A DNA stretch of 64,000 bases from NCBI GenBank assembly GCA_009711705.1, contig VENG01000017.1, forward strand, positions 1 through 64,000, given 5' to 3'. The first letter of the stretch is position 1; every line of letters begins with the position of its first letter. This DNA comes from Bacillota bacterium. Its GTDB lineage: Bacteria > Bacillota > Desulfotomaculia > Desulfotomaculales > VENG01. Below the pieces are notes generated by a model. That model saw only the letters and a program-made list of their open reading frames with translations. It ran no database searches and had not been told where the DNA came from. The position numbers and the translations under genes are program-made. Below, piece after piece: positions 42,731-51,921 of this stretch.

Positions 42731-43975
42731 ATGCAAGAACTTAATGCCTTCACAATTGCCCAACAGCAGGTTAACACAGCAGGCGACAAACTAGGTGTAA
42801 GCACGGAAATTATTGAACTGCTTAAAGAACCCAAGCGAGTACTAGAGGTTAATTTTCCAGTGAAAATGGATAATGGGAGCGTACGCCTTTTTAAAGGCTA
42901 CCGCGCCCAGCACAGTGATGTTGTAGGACCGGCCAAAGGCGGCATAAGATTTCACCCCGATGTTTGCGTAGACGAAGTAAAAGCTTTGTCCATGTGGATG
43001 ACCTTCAAATGCGGTGTAGTAGGTCTCCCCTACGGAGGCGGTAAGGGCGGAGTAGTCTGTAACCCTAAGGAACTGTCCCAAAATGAAATGGAAAAGCTCA
43101 GTCGGGCTTACATCAATGCCGTTGCTCAAATTATTGGCCCCAACAAAGACATTCCTGCACCGGACGTATATACTAACCCCCAGGTAATGGCCTGGATGAT
43201 GGACGAATTTAGTAAGATTAAACAAACCAACCATCCCGGCATTGTTACAGGTAAGCCCATAAGTTGCGGCGGGTCACAGGGACGGAATGAAGCTACGGCC
43301 CGCGGGTGCGTTTTCACAATTCGCGAAGCGGCTCAACGTATCGGTCTTGAACTTCAAGATGCAACCGTTGCCATACAGGGATATGGAAATGCCGGAAGCA
43401 TAGCAGCCAAGTTATTACATGAAATGGGAAGTAAAATTGTTGCCATCTGTGATTCCCGCGGCACGGCACACAGTATGGACGGAATTGACCCCTACGCCGC
43501 GGCTGACCACAAGGCCAAAACAGGTACAGTAGAAGGAATGGCAGGAACCACAGCCATAAAACAGGAAGATCTTTTCACCCTGGATGTTGATATCCTTATC
43601 CCTGCGGCACTGGAAAATCAGATAACCGAAGAAAATGCCGGCGATATAAAAGTTAAAATAATTGCCGAGGCAGCTAATGGACCTACAACTCCTGATGCAG
43701 ATAAAATCTTATTTAAAAATGGAGTACTGGTGATCCCTGATATTTTAGCCAATGCAGGCGGTGTAACGGTTTCTTATTTTGAGTGGGTACAAAATCTTAT
43801 GAATTATTACTGGTCCGAAGCAGAGGTAAATACAAAACTGGAAAAAGTTATGGTTGATGCATTTAATGAAACTTTTAAAATGAGTAAAGAACACGCTTCT
43901 GATATGCGTACAGCTGCTTACATGGTATCTATCGACAGGATTGCAGAAAGCATTAAGTTCCGCGGGTGGGTGTAA
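42731..43975 (+). CDS. Glu/Leu/Phe/Val-type dehydrogenase
   Basis: 414 aa amino-acid dehydrogenase. The catalytic core includes GPAKGGIRFHPDV (~67), MTFKCGVVGLPYGGGKGGV (~90-108), PAPDVYTN (~140) and GYGNAGSIAAKLLHE (~218) for NAD(P). It converts glutamate (or a branched-chain amino acid) to the 2-oxoacid and ammonium, providing substrate for the Kor complex. GAGGGAGG precedes the ATG. The IclR gene begins 10 bp after the stop. Confidence 0.92.
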   Translation: MQELNAFTIAQQQVNTAGDKLGVSTEIIELLKEPKRVLEVNFPVKMDNGSVRLFKGYRAQHSDVVGPAKGGIRFHPDVCVDEVKALSMWMTFKCGVVGLPYGGGKGGVVCNPKELSQNEMEKLSRAYINAVAQIIGPNKDIPAPDVYTNPQVMAWMMDEFSKIKQTNHPGIVTGKPISCGGSQGRNEATARGCVFTIREAAQRIGLELQDATVAIQGYGNAGSIAAKLLHEMGSKIVAICDSRGTAHSMDGIDPYAAADHKAKTGTVEGMAGTTAIKQEDLFTLDVDILIPAALENQITEENAGDIKVKIIAEAANGPTTPDADKILFKNGVLVIPDILANAGGVTVSYFEWVQNLMNYYWSEAEVNTKLEKVMVDAFNETFKMSKEHASDMRTAAYMVSIDRIAESIKFRGWV

Positions 43976-43984
43976 AAATATACG

Positions 43985-44806
43985 GTGAATGCCATATTAA
44001 AAGACCGCAACAATGAGGAAGTTGCTACAGTGCAGTCAGTTGGAAGAGCGCTTAAAATATTGGAAGTCCTCAGTAAGCAATGTGCTCCATTGTCCGTGTC
44101 AGATATTGCCCACAGAGTGGACCTTAAATTAAGTACGGTATATAGACTCCTAAGCACCCTTGTTCATTACGATTTTGTCACACAAGAAGATGAAACAAGT
44201 AAATACAGGCTGACTTTAAAGCTTTTACACATGGGTAAAACGGCATTGGATTTTTATGACCTACGCACAACTGCCAGACCTTTCATGAAGGAACTTCTAA
44301 ACCGCTGCAACGAGACAACCAACCTTGCCGTTTTAGAAGAAGGAGACGTTGTCTACATTGACCAGCTGGAATCTACAAACCTAATATTGGTGAGAATGTT
44401 CGCCAAGGTAGGTAGCAGAGGTCCTGCCCATTGTACCGCCACAGGCAAGACACTGTTAGCAGGTTTGCCTGAAGATGAACTTGACAAGATATTGAATTCA
44501 ATATCTCTGGATCACTTCACTAACGCAACTATCACTGAACGTCAAATTCTAAGAAAAGAACTTGCAAAAGTTAGATCTAGCGGATATGCTCTTGATCTTG
44601 GCGAAAGGGAAAATGAAGTTAAGTGTATTGCTGCCCCTGTACGCAATCATGAAGGAAAGGTTATAGGCGCTATTGGTGTCTCCGGACCTGCAACACGAAT
44701 CACAAATTATTACTTAAAAACCGAACTAAAGCAATTAGTATGTGACGTTGCAGAAAAGTTTTCTAAGGAGATGGGGCACTCGGGAAACAGCCTAACAACA
44801 CCTTAG
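43985..44806 (+). CDS. IclR-family transcriptional regulator
   Basis: 273 aa. N-terminal winged helix (~18-80: ALKILEVLSKQCAPLSVSDIAHRVDLKLSTVYRLL in outline) and a C-terminal IclR effector domain (~95-260) with AHCTATGKTLLAGLPE and CIAAPVRNHEGKVIGAIGVSGP. GTG start at 43985; the SD is poor, so a later start is possible. It probably co-transcribes with the dehydrogenase and controls this locus; effector unknown. Confidence 0.9.
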   Translation: MNAILKDRNNEEVATVQSVGRALKILEVLSKQCAPLSVSDIAHRVDLKLSTVYRLLSTLVHYDFVTQEDETSKYRLTLKLLHMGKTALDFYDLRTTARPFMKELLNRCNETTNLAVLEEGDVVYIDQLESTNLILVRMFAKVGSRGPAHCTATGKTLLAGLPEDELDKILNSISLDHFTNATITERQILRKELAKVRSSGYALDLGERENEVKCIAAPVRNHEGKVIGAIGVSGPATRITNYYLKTELKQLVCDVAEKFSKEMGHSGNSLTTP

Positions 44807-44941
44807 CCAAAATGCTTAGGATAAATTACGGTTTACGTGCATACAATGTTCAGTATACTGTGTGCTATGCATGTTACGGAAGATACATTTCGGCGTCTGG
44901 ATACCACGGATCATCTACCGATTTTAATTATAAATATTGAC

Positions 44942-44976
44942 AAAAAGAGAGCCCTATATAATGGGCTCTCTTTTTG
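44942..44976 (+). terminator. rho-independent terminator
   Basis: AAAAAGAGAGCCC / GGGCTCTCTTTTT stem with an 8-nt loop. Nothing else of note is seen in the rest of the 310-bp gap 44807-45116. Confidence 0.88.
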
Positions 44977-45116
44977 TATTTTATACACAGTATATTAAAT
45001 GAAATATATTTTCGCATTATGGAAAGGCACGTATTGACAGGTGAGTAAATAGCCAAATAAAATAATAAGTGAGTGAAACCGCTTTTCACAATACAGAATG
45101 ATTGGAGCCGCAATCT

Positions 45117-45587
45117 ATGACAGCTACTCACCTAATGGAAAAGTCCCTTCAATTTTGCTGCCAAAGAGAAAATATTACCCGGGATAAAGTTATTAGAGGC
45201 ATGCAATCCGGTTGCTGTTATAGTCACAGCAATTTCAGATATGCAGTGGCAAAAAACTTATGCAGAATATTAGCAAATGAAAACGATATAAATGCAATAT
45301 ATTTACACGGGAGCACGGTAAAGGATAAGGCGCGAGTATCGTCTGATATTGACCTCGTTTTGCACGTGAGGAGGAAAGAGAAAGAATTATCATCTAGGTT
45401 AGAGCAACTTAACTTTGAACTACTGAGCTATTATAAGGAGCTTTTAGATGGTTATGCTTCCTCTGCCACTATACTCTTAGATGTTCAACTGGTGGACGAT
45501 TATGAAGTCCGCCAGCGAACCGGTTATGGAGTATTAATCAGTTCTCTTTTCAACCGACCTCTTAAATTGTGGAGTAATGCCGGTTAA
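45117..45587 (+). CDS. nucleotidyltransferase-domain protein (MNT type)
   Basis: 156 aa from ATG 45117, chosen for GGAG at 9-nt distance; an in-frame TTG lies at 45102. The pol-beta nucleotidyltransferase signature GSTVKDKARVSSDIDLVLHV (GS..DxD in outline) is near residue 64, and the rest is helical. Such domains often act with a HEPN partner in toxin-antitoxin pairs, but no HEPN gene is adjacent. Target unknown; stand-alone gene. Confidence 0.72.
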   Translation: MTATHLMEKSLQFCCQRENITRDKVIRGMQSGCCYSHSNFRYAVAKNLCRILANENDINAIYLHGSTVKDKARVSSDIDLVLHVRRKEKELSSRLEQLNFELLSYYKELLDGYASSATILLDVQLVDDYEVRQRTGYGVLISSLFNRPLKLWSNAG

Positions 45588-45615
45588 AAGCCTACAGTAA
45601 AAGTCAAAATATATC

Positions 45616-45673
45616 TTTGAACAACGAGGGAGTAGCGCGATATTACATCCGCGCTACTCCCTCGTTGTTCAAA
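45616..45673. terminator. 24-bp perfect inverted repeat after the tRNA cluster
   Basis: Arms 45616-45639 and 45650-45673 are fully complementary (TTTGAACAACG.../...CGTTGTTCAAA) with a 10-nt loop. It separates the convergent nucleotidyltransferase gene and tRNA cluster, so a terminator is likely; its T-runs are short for one and the arms are unusually long. Confidence 0.5.
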
Positions 45674-45710
45674 ACCGGATAGAACATAAGAAGTTGTGGC
45701 TCTCCCCACC

Positions 45711-45913
45711 TCCAACCTCTCACATCCCACTTCCCAAATGGTGGGACCAACAGGACTTGAACCTGTGACATCCTGCTTGTAAGGCAGGCGCTCTCCCAAC
45801 TGAGCTATGATCCCATTTCATGAACTCCAACCTGCAATCGGTTACTAAACTTCGTGAGAGTTCCAGGCTCTTCCCACTTCCAACCTCTCACATCCCACTT
45901 CCCAAATGGTGGG
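45711..45913. repeat. 35-bp direct repeat flanking the tRNA-Val
   Basis: A 35-base stretch (45711-45745 and 45879-45913) is identical after the 3' ends of tRNA-Val and of the Met-type tRNA. It includes the last six or seven tRNA bases with CCA. The DNA before each copy is also similar (CTC[T/C]CCCAC). It suggests duplication of a tRNA-spacer unit. Confidence 0.8.
45739..45814 (-). tRNA. tRNA-Val (TAC)
   Basis: Minus strand, 76 nt with encoded CCA. Acceptor GGGATCA pairs TGGTCCC, anticodon loop CTTACAA gives anticodon TAC, T-loop GGTTCAAGTCC. First from the 3' side of a three-tRNA cluster read from one promoter at 46080-46108. Confidence 0.95.
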
Positions 45914-45981
45914 CCCACCAGGATTTGAACCTGGAACCAGCCGGTTATGAGCCGGATGCTCTGCCGTTGAGCTATGGGCCC
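45907..45981 (-). tRNA. tRNA with CAT anticodon (Met, or Ile2)
   Basis: Minus strand, 75 nt with CCA. Acceptor GGGCCCA/TGGGCCC and loop CTCATAA give anticodon CAT. The acceptor and the lack of the initiator GGG:CCC pattern argue against the initiator tRNA. Elongator Met versus lysidine-modified Ile2 cannot be decided here; Met is the more likely call. Position 27-43 does not pair perfectly. Confidence 0.9.
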
Positions 45982-45988
45982 AAAATGA

Positions 45989-46063
45989 TGGCTCCCCGAG
46001 TAGGATTCGAACCTACAACCCTCCGGTTAACAGCCGGATGCTCTACCGTTGAGCTATCGAGGA
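45989..46063 (-). tRNA. tRNA-Asn (GTT)
   Basis: Minus strand, 75 nt with CCA. Acceptor TCCTCGA/TCGGGGA, anticodon loop CTGTTAA giving GTT, and GGTTCGAATCC T-arm. First gene of the cluster, 17 bp downstream of the promoter's -10 box. Confidence 0.95.
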
Positions 46064-46079
46064 ACGCACTGCACTAATT

Positions 46080-46108
46080 ATTATACATTAAGCAGCCACC
46101 ATGGTCAA
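46080..46108 (-). promoter_or_regulatory. tRNA cluster promoter
   Basis: On the minus strand TTGACC (46108-46103), 17-bp spacer and TATAAT (46085-46080), just upstream of tRNA-Asn. Confidence 0.75.
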
Positions 46109-46122
46109 CACATTACATTTTG

Positions 46123-47247
46123 CTATTCAAGGTAATCTTTTAATTTTTTACTTCTACTTGGATGTCTCAGTTTACGCAACGTTTTAGCTTCAATTTGCCG
46201 AATTCTTTCCCGGGTAACACCAAACTGCTGTCCTACTTCCTCCAGGGTGCGGGCTCGCCCGTCATCCAGACCGAATCGCAGGCGTAACACCCTTTGCTCC
46301 CTGTCCGTTAGGGTGGAAAGTACATTTTCCAACTGTTCCCGCAGCAGCGTGAAGGATGCTTCCTCAGCCGGCGCCTTGGCATCGTGGTCTTCAATAAAAT
46401 CACCCAAATGAGAATCCTCTTCCTCACCAATAGGAGTCTCCAACGATACAGGTTCCTGGGCAATTTTCATTATTTCACGCACTTTGTCTTCAGATATGTC
46501 CATTTCCTTGGCTATTTCTTCCGGGTTTGGTTCGCGACCCAGTTCCTGTAATAGTTGCCTACTCACCCTAATCAGCTTATTGATGGTTTCAACCATGTGT
46601 ACCGGAATTCGAATTGTCCTGGCCTGATCCGCTATGGCCCTGGTAATGGCCTGGCGAATCCACCAGGTGGCATAGGTACTAAATTTGTATCCCTTACGGT
46701 AATCAAATTTCTCTACCGCCTTGATTAACCCCAAATTACCTTCCTGTATAAGGTCAAGAAACAGCATTCCTCTTCCGACATATCTCTTAGCTATACTTAC
46801 TACTAACCTTAAGTTAGCCTCAGCCAGCCGCCTTTTAGCTTCTTCTTCACCCTGTTCCATTCGTTTAGCTAAGTCAACCTCTTCTTCCGGGCTAAGGAGG
46901 GGAATGCGTCCAATTTCTTTAAGGTACATGCGTACCGGATCGTCTATACCAATTCCTTCCGGCACAGTGAGATCAACTTCTACTTCTTCGTCTGCAACTT
47001 CCGGTTCTTCCGCCTGCACGGGTGACCCTTTCTTGACTTGAATAGGATCTAGATCTGTAGGCTCTGGGACTACTTCTATACCCATCCCGGCCAATTTTTC
47101 GTAGATATCATCTATTTGTTCAGGAGTCAGTTCTATCCCTTGCAGGCCATCCATAACTTCCGTATAAGTTAAGACCCCACGCTTCTTACCTTTATCTACA
47201 AGCGGTTTAACATCTTTTAAGATGTCAACCTTTTCATTCTCCCTCAT
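46123..47247 (-). CDS. rpoD: RNA polymerase primary sigma factor (sigma-70/A)
   Basis: 374 aa. An N-terminal region 1.1 is present. Regions 1.2-2 contain [16 protein letters not shown] and [17 protein letters not shown]; 2.4 reads [10 protein letters not shown]; region 3 follows; region 4.2 reads [20 protein letters not shown]. This is the vegetative sigma factor, as the dnaG gene 38 bp upstream also shows (the Firmicute dnaG-rpoD pair). The start ATG has GGGGGAG before it. Confidence 0.97.
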   Translation of the reverse strand: MRENEKVDILKDVKPLVDKGKKRGVLTYTEVMDGLQGIELTPEQIDDIYEKLAGMGIEVVPEPTDLDPIQVKKGSPVQAEEPEVADEEVEVDLTVPEGIGIDDPVRMYLKEIGRIPLLSPEEEVDLAKRMEQGEEEAKRRLAEANLRLVVSIAKRYVGRGMLFLDLIQEGNLGLIKAVEKFDYRKGYKFSTYATWWIRQAITRAIADQARTIRIPVHMVETINKLIRVSRQLLQELGREPNPEEIAKEMDISEDKVREIMKIAQEPVSLETPIGEEEDSHLGDFIEDHDAKAPAEEASFTLLREQLENVLSTLTDREQRVLRLRFGLDDGRARTLEEVGQQFGVTRERIRQIEAKTLRKLRHPSRSKKLKDYLE

Positions 47248-47285
47248 ATCGCCACTCCCCCTCTCCTAGGGTATTCCTTCAAGTG

Positions 47286-49058
47286 TTATAAAAGGGTTTG
47301 CAACTGTTCTAACATCTCACTAACCCGTTTTTGGTCACCGGCCTTTTCGGCCTCAATCAGTTTATCCATTAAACTCTCTCGTCTTTCCCGCTTTAAAAAC
47401 TTCTGCATAGCTTCAATATAGGAGGGCAATATTTTGACCGGTTCAGCCTCGGGTACATTTTCCATAAGCAAATCCCCAAGTACCTTCTGGTCATCTTCAT
47501 CCAGAAAATCGAAAATAATTGCCGGGTTATAATCTGACCGCTCTATTAGCGGTAATGCCGTCTTAAAAACTCTGTCCAACATAGGATGGTTAAAGAAATT
47601 TTCTTCCAGTTCTTTTTGAACAGTTGAGACTAATTGAGGATTCTCCAATATTAATCGCAGCAACATTTTCTCTGCTTTGGTTCTAGCATCCAATTGCTCA
47701 GTATTGTGTTTAGTATTATGCTTATTATTAGTAATTTTATCCGAATTTGGCCTTTTTTTTCGGTTTTTCTCAATAAACCTTTTAAACTCACCGGCTATTG
47801 CATCCCAACTGGTGTGTAACCTTGTTGCCAGCAGCTTTATACTTTCCGCCCTCTCCACATCATCCCGAATATTTACCAAGTTGGGTAGTAGCTGCTGCAA
47901 CATCGCTGATTTATCATTCGACTTACCCGCAACATCTGCCTTAATCTGTCTAAATTTATATTCTAACAGGGGTTCAGCACCGACAACAAGATCCTGCCAC
48001 CCTTGAGCACCGTGCGCTTGTAGAAATTCATCAGGATCTTTGCCATCGGAAATACTAATTACCCGAACACGGCAACCCATTTCCTGCATTAAGTCCAATC
48101 CCCTAAGAGTGGCGGCAATACCGGCAGCATCAGCATCATAAGCAATCACCACATCATTGGTATAACGTTGCAGTAACCTCACCTGATCCTTGGTAAGGCT
48201 GGTGCCCAACGACGCTACGGCATTTTTAACCCCATTTTGATTAGCGGCAATAACATCCATATAGCCTTCCATTATTATAACGTAGCCGCTTTCTCTGATA
48301 TACCGGCGTGATTCGTTAATGCCGTATAAAACCCTGCTTTTATTAAAATATTCCGTTTCCGGAGTATTTAAATATTTAGGTTCCCCAGAACCGAGAACAC
48401 GTCCTCCAAAACCCACAACATTTCCACTAACATCATGGATAGGAAATATTATTCGCGAGCGAAAACGATCATACGCACCTCTTTTACCCTCTGCAGCAAG
48501 CCCTAATTTAACTAAAGCATCGGCGCCTACTTTATGTTTATTCAAATGCCTTACCAGACTGTTCCAGGCACCTGGAGCAAATCCCAACTCAAAATTGTTT
48601 ACGGTTTCCTCAGACAGTCCTCGCCCTTGAAGATACTCTCTGGCTGGTGCAGCTTCTTCCCACTGGGATAAAACCTCTTGAAAAAATGTCTTTGCCAATG
48701 TGTTAATCTTAATGGCAGAGTCAGTTTTTCGTGAGCGCGTCAGTTTATCACCCTGCCCTTCAACGGATACGGTTACTCCCACCCGCCTGGCCAAGGTCTC
48801 AACAGATTCCTGGAAAGTAAAGCCTTCATGGAGCATTAAAAACTTAAATACATTTCCCCCGGCTGCACAGCCAAAACAATAAAAAATTTGTTTTTCGGGA
48901 CTTACCGTAAAAGAAGGGTCCCTTTCCTGGTGAAACGGACAAGGCCCCACAAAATTTCTACCCTTCTTTTTGAGCTGGATATAATCGGATATAACTTCTA
49001 CAATATCCACTCTGCTACGAATATCATCCAATGTATTTTCAGGAATAAAACCTGACAC
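47286..49058 (-). CDS. dnaG: DNA primase
   Basis: 590 aa. The N-terminal CHC2 zinc finger (CPFHQERDPSFTV...FYCFGCAAGGN, ~40-67) is followed by the TOPRIM fold: EGYMDVIAANQNG (~265) and VIAYDADAAG (~305). A C-terminal helicase-interaction region (~440-590) follows. It makes RNA primers at forks. It forms a block with rpoD downstream and dgt upstream on the same strand. Length is normal for Firmicute DnaG. Confidence 0.97.
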   Translation of the reverse strand: MSGFIPENTLDDIRSRVDIVEVISDYIQLKKKGRNFVGPCPFHQERDPSFTVSPEKQIFYCFGCAAGGNVFKFLMLHEGFTFQESVETLARRVGVTVSVEGQGDKLTRSRKTDSAIKINTLAKTFFQEVLSQWEEAAPAREYLQGRGLSEETVNNFELGFAPGAWNSLVRHLNKHKVGADALVKLGLAAEGKRGAYDRFRSRIIFPIHDVSGNVVGFGGRVLGSGEPKYLNTPETEYFNKSRVLYGINESRRYIRESGYVIIMEGYMDVIAANQNGVKNAVASLGTSLTKDQVRLLQRYTNDVVIAYDADAAGIAATLRGLDLMQEMGCRVRVISISDGKDPDEFLQAHGAQGWQDLVVGAEPLLEYKFRQIKADVAGKSNDKSAMLQQLLPNLVNIRDDVERAESIKLLATRLHTSWDAIAGEFKRFIEKNRKKRPNSDKITNNKHNTKHNTEQLDARTKAEKMLLRLILENPQLVSTVQKELEENFFNHPMLDRVFKTALPLIERSDYNPAIIFDFLDEDDQKVLGDLLMENVPEAEPVKILPSYIEAMQKFLKRERRESLMDKLIEAEKAGDQKRVSEMLEQLQTLL

Positions 49059-49260
49059 TTTATAACCACCTGCAAAAAATTATTACTATAATTAATGAAA
49101 TTCTACACAGCAGAGTTTTTCCCTTTTCCTTTTTTACAATGTGTTTGAAGCAACAAAAACCGTTCTTCTTTTCTGTAATTCGATATTACTATAGATTCTC
49201 CTTCCTCTGTTTCGACAAATTTTCTGCTATAAAAGCATTACTTAGCATTCCCAACATTTG

Positions 49261-50277
49261 TCAACAATAAACTTGATCCGGTGTAGTGAAAGAACGGGGA
49301 ATAAACAATCTCCCAAAGGTGGTAATAGCATATCTATCTGTCATTCCCGCTATATAATCACAAACTGTCCTTTCCACTCCCACTTCTTCACATAAAGCCC
49401 TGTATTCCGTGGGTAGCTTTTGCGGGCTGGTGACAAAAAATTGATATAAATATTGCAGAACGTGACGGGCTTTTTCCTCTTCTCTCTTAGCCTCAGAGCC
49501 AATATATACATGGTCAAAGAGAAACTGTCTCAGCTTATCTGTTGCCTCCTGCACAACAGGCCCCATACCAATGCCAGGCCGCTCCCAGCTATTTTTAATT
49601 AAATCCATTACCATTGCGTTGATTCTCTTTCTGTGGCTGTTTCCTAATACCGAAATACAGCCGGGAGGCAATTCTTCTTCACTCAAAATACCGCCCCTCA
49701 CAGCATCATCTATGTCATGGTTTATATAAGCTACGCGGTCGGCTATTTTCACAACCTGACCTTCCAGGGTGCTGGGCTTTTCAGAGCCGGTATGATGGAG
49801 AATCCCGTTTTGCACCTCGGCGGTAAGGTTAAGTCCGCAATCTCCTTCGAGATGCCGAACTACCCGAAGGCTTTGTTCGTTGTGACGAAACCCCCCCGGG
49901 AAAACTTCATTCAAAGCAGACTCTCCGGCATGGCCAAAAGGTGTATGCCCCAAATCATGGCCCAGGGATATGGCCTCAGTAAGATCTTCATTTAATTGTA
50001 ACGCCTTGGCCACGGTACGGGCAATTTGGGCAACCTCCAGGGTATGAGTTAGCCTGGTCCGGTAATGATCGCCGGCAGGGATTATGAAAACCTGGGTTTT
50101 CTGTTTAAGCCGTCGAAAACTCTTAGAATGAATAATCCTGTCCCGGTCTCTTTGAAAGACAGTACGAACCCGACATGGCTTTTCCGGTACCATCCGTCCT
50201 TTGCTGTCAGCGCTATAACAGGCATAAGGAGATAGAATCTTCTTTTCCAGGCTTTCAGTATGCTCGCGTATATCCAC
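49261..50277 (-). CDS. dgt: deoxyguanosinetriphosphate triphosphohydrolase-like
   Basis: 338 aa from the GTG at 50277, which follows GAGGTGG; a TTG at 50301 would give 346 aa. HD-domain dNTPase: RTRLTHTLEVAQIART (~70, first His), then SLGHDLGHTPFGHAG (~101, HD) and ADRVAYINHDIDDA (~180). Family enzymes hydrolyse dGTP to deoxyguanosine and triphosphate. Dgt next to dnaG is a common Clostridia order. Confidence 0.9.
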   Translation of the reverse strand: MDIREHTESLEKKILSPYACYSADSKGRMVPEKPCRVRTVFQRDRDRIIHSKSFRRLKQKTQVFIIPAGDHYRTRLTHTLEVAQIARTVAKALQLNEDLTEAISLGHDLGHTPFGHAGESALNEVFPGGFRHNEQSLRVVRHLEGDCGLNLTAEVQNGILHHTGSEKPSTLEGQVVKIADRVAYINHDIDDAVRGGILSEEELPPGCISVLGNSHRKRINAMVMDLIKNSWERPGIGMGPVVQEATDKLRQFLFDHVYIGSEAKREEEKARHVLQYLYQFFVTSPQKLPTEYRALCEEVGVERTVCDYIAGMTDRYAITTFGRLFIPRSFTTPDQVYC

Positions 50278-50305
50278 TGTACCACCTCGTCTCACCGGCA
50301 AAAGT

Positions 50306-50335
50306 CATGCCCCGACAGTGTCCTGCCGGGGCATG
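50306..50335. terminator. GC-rich hairpin after the Isf-like gene
   Basis: CATGCCCC / GGGGCATG arms in the short gap between the Isf-like gene and dgt. No T-run follows, so termination is only possible, not shown. Confidence 0.35.
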
Positions 50336-50422
50336 TAACCGGATACAAACGGCTTTGAGGCTTGTTGCAGGACCGTACAGTAACATGGCCGGCTTATGAG
50401 GTCCTGTTTTTTTGACAGACGA

Positions 50423-51025
50423 TTACCGGTCTGCCCGGAGGCCTTTAGTTGCCTGCGCAACTTCAACCATCCTGCGGGCCAGTATTTTGGTCCGTTTCAA
50501 GCCTTCCTGGTCTTCGCCGGACGGTTTTTGAGAGCACCCTCCCTGGTGCCCGGCATCGTCATCATGGAAGCCGTCTCCAATCAAAGTCATTCCCTGGCAA
50601 AGCATCATATCCTGTAAAGCTCTTAAAGTCGTTTCTTGGCCACCAAAGCGGGCTCCCCCCACGGCCAGCGCCCCTCCTATGGTATTTACAAGCTTTTTAC
50701 CGGTACGCAGCTTTCTTGTCTTATCCCAAAAGCCTTTTAACTGGGCTGACACAGTACAAAAATAAACCGGACTGCCCAAAATTATTCCATCGGCCCGGCT
50801 CATTAAGTCAAAGGTTTCGTCAAGAGCGGTTCCTTGATAACACTTCCCTTCACACGGGTGAGAACAGGCGGTACAAAAGGGAACTTTGACACTCTTCATT
50901 ATTTCCGGAATCTGAATGAAAATCCCTTCCGCCCCTTGTGACTGAATTTCTTCGATGGCCGAATTTAACATGATTGCAGTATTGCCCGATCTATTGGGAC
51001 TTCCGTTAACTGCCAGAATTAGCAT
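50423..51025 (-). CDS. iron-sulfur flavoprotein/NADPH-dependent FMN reductase-like
   Basis: 200 aa flavodoxin-fold protein. FMN-phosphate loop NGSPNRSGNTA (~6-16) and GSPVYFCTVSAQLKGFWD (~88). A compact cysteine cluster CTACSHPCEGKC (~51-62) looks like the C-x2-C-xn-C-xn-C site of the Isf family, which joins a 4Fe-4S cluster to FMN. Isf proteins handle oxygen or peroxide in anaerobes. No partner gene is adjacent. Confidence 0.8.
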   Translation of the reverse strand: MLILAVNGSPNRSGNTAIMLNSAIEEIQSQGAEGIFIQIPEIMKSVKVPFCTACSHPCEGKCYQGTALDETFDLMSRADGIILGSPVYFCTVSAQLKGFWDKTRKLRTGKKLVNTIGGALAVGGARFGGQETTLRALQDMMLCQGMTLIGDGFHDDDAGHQGGCSQKPSGEDQEGLKRTKILARRMVEVAQATKGLRADR

Positions 51026-51158
51026 CTAATCATCCCTCTTTCAAACAAAGTTTGTAAAGTTAAGGCGGTCTTTCCTGTTTAAAACAAATTAAGCTACATT
51101 TAAGCCGATATAATCAAATAGTATGCCTTAATCTCCATTTTAGAACGTTATTACAACT

Positions 51159-51731
51159 TCATAACCATACTTGGCTTAAAATGTTATATTCAGGCCCCTG
51201 ACGGGAAAGAGTACTTTGCATTAGCTCTATCGATACAGTTTCAAATGAACCAAGTTTTTTAGTTGGAGGCACCAATTCCTCGGCTGTCTGCATAAATTTA
51301 GTACTATTTAAGGGAGAGCGGAAGCGTGCAAGGGTAATATGAGGAGAAAACCTTTTATTTCCCTTCTCAAAACCTAATGTGGAATGAGCCTGCTGGACTT
51401 TTTCGTACAATTTACGCAACTTATCTACTTGACCCTGCAGCCCGGCCCATAAGACACGCGGGCGTTTGCGCCCCGGAAAGCACCCCACACCTCTCACTTC
51501 AAAATGTAGCGGTCCAAATCCTTCGACCTTACTTTTTACGCCCCTGAGAACTTCCTCCACCAGGGCACTATCTACATCTCCCAAAAATTTCAATGTTAGA
51601 TGAAGATTCTTATCTTCCACCCATTTTAAATCAGCTGGAGTAGGTGATAGCTGGCATCTTATTTCATTATCAATATTGTTTTTTAAATCCGATGGTAAAT
51701 TTATGGCCCAAAAAAGTCGAATATGACCCAC
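51159..51731 (-). CDS. thpR: RNA 2',3'-cyclic phosphodiesterase
   Basis: 190 aa 2H phosphoesterase. The two HxTx motifs are HLTL (~45) and HITL (~135). LKWVEDKNLHLTLKFLG and KRFSPHITLARF frame the sites. It opens 2',3'-cyclic phosphates or ligates tRNA halves in vitro. Stand-alone gene between ppdK and the Isf-like gene. Confidence 0.92.
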   Translation of the reverse strand: MGHIRLFWAINLPSDLKNNIDNEIRCQLSPTPADLKWVEDKNLHLTLKFLGDVDSALVEEVLRGVKSKVEGFGPLHFEVRGVGCFPGRKRPRVLWAGLQGQVDKLRKLYEKVQQAHSTLGFEKGNKRFSPHITLARFRSPLNSTKFMQTAEELVPPTKKLGSFETVSIELMQSTLSRQGPEYNILSQVWL

Positions 51732-51859
51732 AATTTATACCTCCACCACCGTACTGCTTTCTTCAGGGATTACGGTTAATGGGTTTAATTTCTCTATAAT
51801 AAACAAATTTCCTGTTTTTTTATGTCAAAAAATTTCACGAAATCTTTATTGATCGCAAT

Positions 51860-51906
51860 AGAAGGATATGACTATTTATGGAAACACCATAAAGTCACAT
51901 CCTTCT
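51860..51906 (-). terminator. terminator of ppdK
   Basis: AGAAGGAT-TGACT-TTATGG arms pair imperfectly over ~20 bp with a short loop, directly after the ppdK stop. The T-run is weak, so this is likely but not certain. Confidence 0.6.
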
Positions 51907-51921
51907 AATAAACTTTATTCC

